DNA from: Faecalibacterium prausnitzii
GTDB taxonomy: Bacteria > Bacillota > Clostridia > Oscillospirales > Ruminococcaceae
DNA: 6,649 nucleotides
NCBI GenBank assembly: GCA_002313795.1
Contig: DCCL01000088.1
Location: forward strand, 8,921-15,569
Reading direction: 5' to 3'
Shown: in pieces, positions 1 to 6,562 of the stretch
Layout: each line of letters begins with the position of its first letter
How positions within the stretch are numbered: the first letter of the stretch is position 1
Program-made: the position numbers and the translations under genes
Notes under the pieces: model-generated
What the model was told of the DNA's origin: nothing
The model's input: the letters and a program-made list of their open reading frames with translations, nothing else
Databases searched by the model: none

Positions 1-461
1 AAGAAGAGCAGCAGGTTCAGCAGCACAAAAATGCCCTGGGCATTGCAGATGAGTTCCAGCAGACGCCCGGTATCGTAGTGGTCGGCCAGCCACAGGCCAA
101 ACAGCACCGTGACCGCCAGACGCAGACAGGTGGTCAGCTCTCCCTTCACATCACTCGTGACAAGAAAGGTCATCACCAGCATCGCAGCCATCATCACATA
201 AAGAGGGCCGTACTTCCGTTTGAAGTCGAGCACCTTCAGATCCAGGATGTTGTCGCCGCTGGCCAGCAGCATGATGAGCAGCTCCACACCGCAGGAGCCA
301 TAATCGAACAGCGGCGTCAGAAAGCCGTATGTCTCTGCCAGGATGCCAGGAAAGCCCAGTCGGCACACGATGCAGAACGTGACCCAGAAGTCCACCACGG
401 AATCCTTCCCGCTGACGAGGTATATTTCTTTGTGTTCTTTATGCATCCGCAGTTCGTTCAT
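1..461 (-). CDS. Polytopic membrane protein, N-terminal part; probable polysaccharide polymerase (Wzy/O-antigen-ligase-like)
   Basis: This partial gene gives 153 codons from ATG 461 and then runs off the left edge. The visible part has a short charged N-terminus (about residues 1-20) and hydrophobic stretches near residues 21-45, 58-68, 84-102, 113-126 and 143-153. The loops between them are short and polar, including a basic patch around residues 76-84 (KVLDFKRKY). This pattern suits the N-terminal half of a many-helix O-antigen polymerase or ligase. The family's diagnostic loop lies further on and is not in the window, so the function is inferred from topology and from the Wzz/kinase gene upstream. 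An in-frame ATG at 479 lies 18 bases earlier. I prefer 461 because AAGAGG sits 7 bases before it, whereas 479 has no well-placed site. The gene begins 22 bases after the VanZ stop and is probably translated from the same message. An unrelated membrane protein or a flippase is possible. Confidence 0.72.
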   Translation of the reverse strand, partial: MNELRMHKEHKEIYLVSGKDSVVDFWVTFCIVCRLGFPGILAETYGFLTPLFDYGSCGVELLIMLLASGDNILDLKVLDFKRKYGPLYVMMAAMLVMTFLVTSDVKGELTTCLRLAVTVLFGLWLADHYDTGRLLELICNAQGIFVLLNLLLF

Positions 462-468
462 CTTCCGG

Positions 469-474
469 CCTCTT
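469..474 (-). promoter_or_regulatory. Ribosome binding site for the partial polymerase-like gene
   Basis: AAGAGG on the minus strand ends 7 bases before ATG 461. It favours that start over the in-frame ATG at 479, whose nearest purine-rich tract (in the end of the VanZ gene) is about 17 bases away. Confidence 0.5.
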
Positions 475-483
475 ACCATTTGG

Positions 484-1185
484 TCAATCGTCTGCGTCCT
501 CTTCTGAGAATCCCCACCGGCTCAGCAGCCAGTACACCAGATAGCCTCCCGCGCCACCCAGCACGTTGGCCACAATATCGGTCAGGTCTGCCTGACCCAG
601 GTTCAGCATCATCTGGGTGGTCTCGATCAGAATCGTCAGAAGCAGACTGAACAGCAGCGGGCAGGTGAAATCATCCAGATCTTCCGGGTCGATATGCGGG
701 AGCAGGAAGCCAAAGGGCAGAAATAGCGCCATGTTGAGAAAAATATGCTTCATGGGCTTGAGCGAGTGGGTGCGCAGCGCAGCTGCCAGCATATCCACAC
801 GGAACAGCGAGACGGTATGGTCGCCCGTGGTGCTGCGGGACAGCAGCGTGATATACATCACCGCCAGCAGATAGACCATGAACAGGGCCAGCATCCCATG
901 GTTCAGCTCCCGGAAATGCCCCACGAGGTAGAATACTGTCCCGCACACTGCCGCCAGCACCGCCAGAAGCAGCAGCGTCAGCAGCACCGGCCCGGTGCCC
1001 AGCAGGAGTGCAGCATAGACCATGATCGCTGTCAGCAGGCCGAACAGCACCAGCAAAATGACTGCCGCTGCCGGAAATGCCCGCCTCATCGTTTCCCGTC
1101 TGACCAGCATCCGGAAAACGCCCAGAAAGCTCCCGGCCAGAAGCAGCCCGATCATAATAGCCTGTAATGAAGTCTGTTTGTTCAC
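484..1185 (-). CDS. VanZ-family membrane protein
   Basis: This 233-residue integral membrane protein has the two hallmark VanZ segments. One is an Asn-led helix at residues 148-163 with the pattern N-x-x-L-F-L-P-F-G-F-L-L-P. The other is residues 187-215, with IETTQ, then a Gln-Ala-Asp-Leu-Thr-Asp loop, then a helix of the N-x-L-G-G-x-G-G type. Hydrophobic helices lie near 8-26, 39-61, 65-88, 97-115, 147-163, 175-195 and 204-221. The acidic C-terminus (SEEDADD) is probably cytoplasmic. VanZ of Tn1546 gives low-level teicoplanin resistance by an unresolved mechanism, and relatives are common in Gram-positive envelope and polysaccharide loci. Nothing here suggests a glycopeptide-resistance cluster, so an envelope role in this operon is more likely. 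The start is GTG: an in-frame TGA lies directly upstream and AAAGGAAG (1193-1200) ends 7 bases before it. The gene follows the kinase stop by 22 bases. The family assignment is firm; the function is not. Confidence 0.9.
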   Translation of the reverse strand: MNKQTSLQAIMIGLLLAGSFLGVFRMLVRRETMRRAFPAAAVILLVLFGLLTAIMVYAALLLGTGPVLLTLLLLAVLAAVCGTVFYLVGHFRELNHGMLALFMVYLLAVMYITLLSRSTTGDHTVSLFRVDMLAAALRTHSLKPMKHIFLNMALFLPFGFLLPHIDPEDLDDFTCPLLFSLLLTILIETTQMMLNLGQADLTDIVANVLGGAGGYLVYWLLSRWGFSEEDADD

Positions 1186-1207
1186 TCAGGATCTTCCTTT
1201 CCCCGCC

Positions 1208-3250
1208 TTACGGCTCCTTCCCGTTGTCCCTGCCCTGCTGCAGCAGTTCATCCATCACACTCTGGGTGGAACGCTCCTCATTGCTCATGGTTTTTTCTTC
1301 CTCCATCAGCTCTGAGAGCACGTCCCGGCGGCGCTCCCCTGCCTGTTCTGCAGAAAGGTCGCCCAGCGGGTCATGCCGGGCCTGTGCCATGTGCGACGGT
1401 GTGGTACGGACTTCCGGCGCAGGAGCTTCCTGCACCGTTTTTTCCGGAACTGCCGTTTCCGTCACAGTCGGAGCGGGCGTCTTCTCGACCGTGGCTGCAA
1501 CCGGAGCAGATGCTTCTTCAACCGGAGCCACGACCGGAGAAAGCATTTCCTCGGTCGGAGCCGCAGGCGGAACCTGCTGTTTCTCTTTGGGCTGGTTCCG
1601 CTCCGCTGCCCACACTGCCCCCTTGGCGTGCTTGTCTATATATTTAGGCTTTTCGTCTTTTTTATCCTTGAGCTTCCACAGTCCGAAGCCTTTTGCCTTC
1701 GGTTTCTCCGCCACAGGCACTGCTGCTTCTGCCGGAGCCGCAGGTGCCGGTTCAGGCGGTGCAGCCTTTACCGGCTTTTTCGGTTTGGGCTGTTTCTTCT
1801 CCCTTTTCGGTTTTTCCTTCCGAGGCTGTTTCTTCGCTTTCGGCTTTGCCGGCAGATGGATATAGTCCTTCTTATCCTCGCTGGACTTCGAGCCACCATT
1901 GCCTACCCCGTTGACCACACAGCCCAGCACACGGATGCCGGACTTGTCCAGCTTTTCCAGTGCGTTCTGGATGGCAGGCAGCGGCGCGCTGTCATACCGG
2001 ATGACATACAGTACCGTATTCGCCACACGGTTCAGGCTCAGCGTCTCCGAAACTTCACCCACCGGGGCGGAGTCCATGATAATATACTCGTATCTATCGG
2101 TCAGACGCTGGATCATGTCGGTAATGACACCATCCAGTATCATGGCATTGTGTTCCAGCACCGAGGGCAGGATATCAAGGTAGCCTGTCAGCGGCGTGAT
2201 GGCATCTTCCTCGGTGGCATCACCGCGGTACAATGCGTTGAGCGAGTGGATGTAATCCACCTTGTCCATAAACAGGGTGCCAAGGCTGGGGTTGCGGGTG
2301 TCAAAGTCGATCAGCAGGGTGCGGTGTTCCATATCCGACAGCTGGATGGCCAGATTAGCCGCCACCGTAGACTTGCCCTCACCACTGGTGGTACTGGTGA
2401 CATAGAAGCAGTGGTGCTGCTCCTTGGTGCCCAGGCGGTTGCGCAGGATATACGCCGCCGCCGAGTAATTCTGGAGCACATTGGAGCGGTCCGGGCCGCT
2501 GCTGGTCAGCAGAGAGCCCTGCCGGCTGCGGAAGAACAGCTCATCCTGCGGGATGATGCCGATGGTCTCCAGGCCGAACATCGTTTCCGCATCGCGCGGG
2601 TTGGTCAGCGTCGGGCGGAGGATCAGCTCCATCAGCGCAATGCCGATGCCGCAGCAGAAGCCCAGCATCGTGAGCAGCACCGGCAGGAGCTTGCCGGTAC
2701 CTGCCACGGAGGACTGTCTCACTTCCGGCGCATCGATAACCGTCAGCTGGCCCAGCTGAAGCGCGGTCGGAATACTCTGGTTTGCTGCGTCAATGATGGC
2801 CTGCCAGATGCTCTGCGCTTCTTCCGCCGTGCGCCAGGTAAAGCGCATCTCGATGATCTGTGTAGCCTGATACTGTGTGATGCTCAGGTTTGATCTCAGC
2901 TCGTCCACCGTGGTGCCCAGCAGCCCCTGCTGCTGGATGACCTGTTCCAGCACCCGGTTGCTGCGGAGGACATAAGCCACTGCATCCACCATATCCTCAG
3001 CAAGGTGAAAATCGTTGTTGTTTGCGACCTGCGAGCCGTTGATATATACGCCATCGGAATGGTTCTGGGTGGAAATGGCAAATGAACCGCTGACCTCATA
3101 GCTCCGGATGGAGTCCTGTACATAGGTCATTGCAAAGAGCACAATGCCAAATACAAGCCCGACCAGCGTCAGCGACAGGATCATCTTCCAGCGCTTCTTC
3201 AGGACGAATACCATATCACGGACCCGGATCTGTACTCCGCCGCCTTCCAT
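1208..3250 (-). CDS. Fused Wzz chain-length regulator and BY-type tyrosine kinase with long disordered tail
   Basis: This 680-residue protein probably controls polysaccharide chain length and export at the membrane. Residues 1-45 hold a basic start and helix 1 (about 23-43). Residues 46-186 are the extracytoplasmic Wzz-like region, including a predicted coiled segment near 95-155. Helix 2 is about 187-211. The cytoplasmic ATPase/kinase domain (about 225-455) has Walker A (TSGEGKST, 288-295), Walker A' (LLIDFDTRNPSL, 312-323, with D315, D317 and R319) and Walker B (IIMDSAP, 390-396, with D393). It closes with a VLGCVVNGVG strand (441-450). In many Firmicutes the transmembrane and kinase parts are separate proteins; here they are one chain, as in proteobacterial Wzc. 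Three points are odd. The EX2RX2R oligomerisation motif is degraded (A264, Y267, R270). The C-terminal tyrosine cluster is missing. Residues 465-680 form a Lys/Pro/Ala/Glu-rich tail. ATG 3250 has a strong ribosome site. The kinase-like assignment is firm; actual autokinase activity is uncertain. Confidence 0.93.
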   Translation of the reverse strand: MEGGGVQIRVRDMVFVLKKRWKMILSLTLVGLVFGIVLFAMTYVQDSIRSYEVSGSFAISTQNHSDGVYINGSQVANNNDFHLAEDMVDAVAYVLRSNRVLEQVIQQQGLLGTTVDELRSNLSITQYQATQIIEMRFTWRTAEEAQSIWQAIIDAANQSIPTALQLGQLTVIDAPEVRQSSVAGTGKLLPVLLTMLGFCCGIGIALMELILRPTLTNPRDAETMFGLETIGIIPQDELFFRSRQGSLLTSSGPDRSNVLQNYSAAAYILRNRLGTKEQHHCFYVTSTTSGEGKSTVAANLAIQLSDMEHRTLLIDFDTRNPSLGTLFMDKVDYIHSLNALYRGDATEEDAITPLTGYLDILPSVLEHNAMILDGVITDMIQRLTDRYEYIIMDSAPVGEVSETLSLNRVANTVLYVIRYDSAPLPAIQNALEKLDKSGIRVLGCVVNGVGNGGSKSSEDKKDYIHLPAKPKAKKQPRKEKPKREKKQPKPKKPVKAAPPEPAPAAPAEAAVPVAEKPKAKGFGLWKLKDKKDEKPKYIDKHAKGAVWAAERNQPKEKQQVPPAAPTEEMLSPVVAPVEEASAPVAATVEKTPAPTVTETAVPEKTVQEAPAPEVRTTPSHMAQARHDPLGDLSAEQAGERRRDVLSELMEEEKTMSNEERSTQSVMDELLQQGRDNGKEP

Positions 3251-3254
3251 TCAA

Positions 3255-3263
3255 GATCACCTC
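3255..3263 (-). promoter_or_regulatory. Extended Shine-Dalgarno site of the Wzz/kinase gene
   Basis: GAGGTGATC on the minus strand matches nine consecutive bases of the extended anti-Shine-Dalgarno complement (AGGAGGTGATC). It sits 4 bases before ATG 3250, and the GAGG core is 9 bases away. It is the strongest ribosome site in the window and suggests independent, efficient translation of the kinase rather than coupling to the gene before it. Confidence 0.75.
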
Positions 3264-3278
3264 AATCCTTCCGGAATA

Positions 3279-4931
3279 TTACGAGTGGGCTTTCTTTTTT
3301 CGTTTGCACAGGGCAGAAATGCCTGCAATCACAATGCCCAGCAGCACAGCCACACCGCCGCCGATCAGCAGATACCGCACTGCCTTGCTTGCGCCGACAT
3401 TCACAGTCTGCACTGCTGCCTGGTCTGCGACCTGGAAGGTATAGTGCTTGTCGCTGTTCTTTCCCATAGTCACATAATACGAGCCCGCCTTCAAATCGGT
3501 GAAGGTGATGGGGGCATTGGTGGTGGTCCAGGTACGGATCAGGTTATCCGATGCGTCATAGAGCGACAGCTCCACACCGGCACGCTGACCGCCCAGAATG
3601 TTGGACGCCGCACCGATGCTGACCCGGATGACACGGTTGGTCAGAGCCAGTTCCTTCTGCGCATCGCCGTCGATCCGGCCGTCGGACGTCACATTGAAGG
3701 TATACTCCATCGGGTCAATGGCATAATCCTCTGCCGTGCCGGTCTGGCGGATGGTGTAGGTGGTGCCCTTTTCCAGCTCTTCCAGTACGATACGGCCCGA
3801 TGCATCTGTTGTGGCGGTGGTCGTTTTTCCATTGATGTCCGTGATCTGGAAAGTCGCACCCTCGATGCCACGGGAAGAATACAGTTCATCGGCCAGCGTC
3901 AGGACGATGCGGCTGCGCTCGGATGTCAGCGTATTCAGCGGAGCCTCCACTTCCGACTTCTTCTCCACCATGCAGTCAAGCTCTTCGGTTTGTCCTGCAT
4001 AATACTGCGGGATGTCCTTCTGCCGGACGATATACTCACCCAGATAAATCTCATTGCTCTCACCGTAGCCGTTCTCATCGCAGGTGATCTCGTCCACGAT
4101 CTGGCCCTCACGGTAGCGCAGGGTGCCGTCCTGGGTCGAGATATCCGTCTTGGCGATCACGTCAAAGGTGCTGCCGGCCACTGCCATGCCGGTCTCTGCA
4201 TCGTTCATCTGGATGCGGATGATGTTCCGGGACGGGCTGAGCGGGATCTTGACCACATAAGGGTCGGGCCAGTCGTAGAGGTCGTCCAGATCAAATTCCT
4301 GATTCTCTGCGGCATCATAGCCTTCCGGCTCGGTCAGCTCATGGACGATGTACTTGCCCTGCAGCAGTTTTTCCGGGAAATAGAAGGTGCCTGCTTCCGT
4401 CGTCTCGTAGTTGCGGAACGAGACCTTTTCCGGATAATATACATTTAATATCTGCAGCGAATTGTCCGCACCATACAGCTCGAACTGCACGCCGGCCTCC
4501 TTGATGGTGCGGTCCGTCTCGGCATCGACCATGACCACGAACACGGCGGACTTGATGCCCTTATCCGGGCTTTCTCCCGTTCCGGTGCCGCTTCCGCCGC
4601 CTCCACCGCCGCCATCGTGGTCGTCCGGGCCGCCGGGCAGGTCTGCAACGGATGAGCCATCCGGGGTAGAACCCGCACCGCCGCCGGCGTTTCCATCGGC
4701 ATCCTGATGTCCGCCGTCCGGTCGCGAGATCACCGCGCCGATCCCGTCATTGCTGTTCGACACGGAACTGCCGGAGGCAGAATCCGGCTGGTCGATGTCG
4801 TCAATATTGACCAGATAGAGCGACAGCAGCAGAATGATCAGTAACAGAATCAGGACCAGCGCACTGAACATATCCGTTGCGGGCTGCCAGAAATTCAGTT
4901 CTTCGTTTGGACGTTTCCGTTTTAATTTCAT
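3279..4931 (-). CDS. MotB-like membrane stalk protein with prealbumin-like (SpaA/Cna-B) domains
   Basis: This 550-residue protein is probably the partner of the MotA-like gene it overlaps. A basic N-terminus (KLKRKR) leads into a helix at about 18-41 that begins NFWQPATDMFSAL. The F-W-x(4)-D-x(3)-A-L spacing, with D20 at the head of the helix, matches the ion-carrying helix of MotB/ZorB-type stator subunits. A Gly/Asp/Ser/Pro-rich linker follows (about 45-125, with seven Gly at 107-113). Four beta-rich repeats come next, at about 127-232, 236-330, 340-432 and 434-512. They carry typical SpaA/Cna-B elements: DAETG-type first strands, GATF-like turns, and ...G-x-Y-x-V-x-E near the end of the first. 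A second helix (about 519-541) and the tail KRKKK finish the protein. There is no LPxTG sortase signal and no OmpA/MotB peptidoglycan-binding domain. The predicted topology puts both ends inside and the repeats outside. ATG 4931 overlaps the previous stop as ATGA, and GAAGG lies 9 bases upstream. The domain calls are good; the stator role is inferred. Confidence 0.87.
   Translation of the reverse strand: MKLKRKRPNEELNFWQPATDMFSALVLILLLIILLLSLYLVNIDDIDQPDSASGSSVSNSNDGIGAVISRPDGGHQDADGNAGGGAGSTPDGSSVADLPGGPDDHDGGGGGGGSGTGTGESPDKGIKSAVFVVMVDAETDRTIKEAGVQFELYGADNSLQILNVYYPEKVSFRNYETTEAGTFYFPEKLLQGKYIVHELTEPEGYDAAENQEFDLDDLYDWPDPYVVKIPLSPSRNIIRIQMNDAETGMAVAGSTFDVIAKTDISTQDGTLRYREGQIVDEITCDENGYGESNEIYLGEYIVRQKDIPQYYAGQTEELDCMVEKKSEVEAPLNTLTSERSRIVLTLADELYSSRGIEGATFQITDINGKTTTATTDASGRIVLEELEKGTTYTIRQTGTAEDYAIDPMEYTFNVTSDGRIDGDAQKELALTNRVIRVSIGAASNILGGQRAGVELSLYDASDNLIRTWTTTNAPITFTDLKAGSYYVTMGKNSDKHYTFQVADQAAVQTVNVGASKAVRYLLIGGGVAVLLGIVIAGISALCKRKKKAHS
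4557..4799 (-). repeat. Low-complexity Gly/Asp/Ser-rich linker coding tract
   Basis: This tract encodes residues 45-125 of the MotB-like protein, a stretch dominated by Gly, Asp, Ser and Pro with no hydrophobic core. It includes a run of seven Gly codons (4593-4613). It probably forms a flexible spacer that lifts the Ig-like domains off the membrane and through the cell wall. The GGN run could vary in length by replication slippage. Confidence 0.7.
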
Positions 4932-6490
4932 CTTTCAGAGCCTTCGTTTGTCATGTTCTCAAATTCCTGAACGGTCACAGGACGCGACAGCAGGAAGCCC
5001 TGTCCCTCCGAGCAGCCTGCCTTCCGCAGAGCCGCCAGCTGTTCCATGCTCTCTACGCCCCCCGCGATGAGGTTCAGCTTCATCTTTCGTGCCTGTGCAA
5101 AGACATCGGCCACCGTACCGGCATTCTGCCGTTCCGTAAACCGGCGCAGATCCAGTTTGAATGCATCTGCGTTGATCTTATCGATATCCTTCAGAACGAT
5201 AAAGTCACCATCAAAGCCGTCCACCACTACACGGAAGCCCTCTGCCCGCAATTTTTCTTCGATGTCGTGCACTGAGTCCATCGCGTTCAGGTAGGCATTC
5301 TCCGCGATCTCAATTTCCAGATAGCGGGGCGGGATACGATATTTTTTGACCAGTTTCGAGAAGAAATCCACCACATCCATAGCCAGAATGTCCGTTTTCG
5401 TCACATTGATGGACAGCGGCACCGGACGCAGACCCGCATCGATCCAGCGGCGCAGCGTCATGCAGACCTGCTCCCAGATATACTGGTCCAGCTTGGTGAT
5501 GTAGCCGTTCTGCTCCAGCACCGGGATAAAGATGGCGGGCTGGATGATGCCCATCTTGCCATGATTCCAGCGGACGAGCGCTTCCGCGCCCACCACCTTG
5601 CGGCTGTTGATATCAAAGCGCGGCTGCAGCTGGAAGGTGAACTCACCATTCTGCAGTCCTTCCAGAATCTGCGGCATAAGGATCTTTTCGTGTTCTGCAC
5701 CACCCGTAACAGCCGCCGGGTCAGCTGCCGAAAAAGCGGGCGTCTTAGGCAGACGGTCCAGCAGCTGTGCGATCTGCCTGAACTCCCGGCGCTCCCGATA
5801 GCGAGTCTGTTCCTCAGACGACGGGATGACATTTTTGTGGAAGGAGTCCACAAACAGCCCCAGGCTCCGCATCAATGCGTTCCAGGCCGACCGGTACAGG
5901 ATATTGAAGATCAAAGACAGGATCACGCCCGCGATGGAGGTGTAGAATGCCATCTGGATACCGGACAGCAGGGTCTGCACACTGGTCAGTGCATCGTTCA
6001 CGGTACTGAAACCGATCCCGCGGATACCGATCAGCAGGCCGATAAAGGTACCCAGAATGCCAAGGCTGGTCAGCATGCCGGGCACCTGACTGACCAGAAT
6101 CTGCCAGCTGTGAAGCGAAAGCATATCTTCGTTGATGTATTCGTCGATGTCACACAGCACCTGGCCGCTCTCCTGCTGCCCCTTCACCTTGCTGCGGTAT
6201 TCATCGAAGAAGCGGTCCAGCACACGCTGTCCAAAAAATTCTTCGTATCCGAGGATTGCAGACCACGTCGAACTGGTCTGTACTTCCATAGCGCGGTCAA
6301 TGTTCTCCAAACCGCGCTCCAAGGCCTGGTCATAGCGCAGCACCGGCAGAACTCCGCCCAGAATCGCCGCCACGATGATGCCCACCATGATAAGGATGAA
6401 CATCAGCGAGAGCAGATCCGGCGAGTACACCGTAAGGACTGCACCACCAGCCAAAACCACAAGGATCAGAATATATAAACTTCTGCGCAC
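4928..6490 (-). CDS. MotA/TolQ/ExbB-like proton-channel subunit fused to a degenerate EAL domain
   Basis: This 520-residue protein has two parts. Residues 1-220 resemble MotA/TolQ/ExbB channel proteins: helices at about 4-21 and 27-51, a cytoplasmic loop (52-135), then helices at about 138-158 and 174-198. Helix 3 carries P137 and GILGTFIGL (144-152, with T148). Helix 4 carries a MAFYTSIAG motif (180-188, with T184). These fit the family's GT-x-x-G and A-x-x-T-x-x-G signatures. After a linker (about 221-268), residues 270-512 form an EAL domain, with EAL at 303-305, N362, E394, D424, K445/D447, E480 and Q497. Two catalytic positions are lost: the DDFG motif reads DGFD (G425) and AEGVE reads AGGVE (G477). 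It therefore probably binds cyclic-di-GMP or a protein partner rather than hydrolysing the nucleotide. GTG 6490 is the only plausible start after an upstream in-frame TAA, with AAGGAG 9 bases before it. The stop overlaps the next gene's start (ATGA). The EAL call is firm; the channel-like call is good. Confidence 0.9.
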   Translation of the reverse strand: MRRSLYILILVVLAGGAVLTVYSPDLLSLMFILIMVGIIVAAILGGVLPVLRYDQALERGLENIDRAMEVQTSSTWSAILGYEEFFGQRVLDRFFDEYRSKVKGQQESGQVLCDIDEYINEDMLSLHSWQILVSQVPGMLTSLGILGTFIGLLIGIRGIGFSTVNDALTSVQTLLSGIQMAFYTSIAGVILSLIFNILYRSAWNALMRSLGLFVDSFHKNVIPSSEEQTRYRERREFRQIAQLLDRLPKTPAFSAADPAAVTGGAEHEKILMPQILEGLQNGEFTFQLQPRFDINSRKVVGAEALVRWNHGKMGIIQPAIFIPVLEQNGYITKLDQYIWEQVCMTLRRWIDAGLRPVPLSINVTKTDILAMDVVDFFSKLVKKYRIPPRYLEIEIAENAYLNAMDSVHDIEEKLRAEGFRVVVDGFDGDFIVLKDIDKINADAFKLDLRRFTERQNAGTVADVFAQARKMKLNLIAGGVESMEQLAALRKAGCSEGQGFLLSRPVTVQEFENMTNEGSER

Positions 6491-6499
6491 GAATGCACG

Positions 6500-6505
6500 C
6501 TCCTT
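6500..6505 (-). promoter_or_regulatory. Ribosome binding site deciding the GTG start of the MotA-EAL gene
   Basis: AAGGAG on the minus strand lies 9 bases before GTG 6490. No ATG, GTG or TTG occurs in frame between the upstream in-frame TAA and this GTG, so site and frame agree on the start. Confidence 0.7.
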
Positions 6506-6562
6506 CCCTTCAAAATCGGGAGTTTCGCACTCTCCAAAAAGTGAGCGGAACAGCCCAATATA

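Noticed and set aside
151..366. Minus-strand open frame of 71 codons
   Set aside because: It is out of frame with the longer gene from 461, which continues open through the window edge with membrane-protein composition.
78..650. Plus-strand open frame (190 codons) at the left end
   Set aside because: It is antisense to both the polymerase-like gene and the end of the VanZ gene, and its translation is low in hydrophobic structure and His/Gln-rich. The minus-strand frame gives membrane helices.
1373..2893. Long plus-strand open frame (506 codons) opposite the kinase gene
   Set aside because: It lies wholly antisense to a gene with clear Walker motifs and its translation is rich in Arg, His and Gln with no recognisable domain. 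Long antisense frames are expected in GC-rich DNA.
3279..3420. Sortase-anchored surface protein
   Set aside because: The end has a helix and basic tail like a sorting signal, but no LPxTG-like motif precedes the helix.
3144..4448. Long plus-strand open frame (434 codons) opposite the SpaA-domain gene
   Set aside because: It is antisense to a gene with recognisable repeats and two membrane helices, has no convincing ribosome site, and shows no domain in translation.
5561..6478. Plus-strand open frame (305 codons) opposite the MotA-EAL gene
   Set aside because: It is His/Gln-rich and lacks domains; the minus strand encodes the EAL and channel motifs across the same bases.
3279..6490. Zorya-type (ZorA/ZorB) anti-phage system
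   Set aside because: The first helices resemble ZorA/ZorB, but ZorB's peptidoglycan-binding domain and ZorA's long cytoplasmic tail are absent, and no ZorC/ZorD or other nuclease or helicase gene is nearby.
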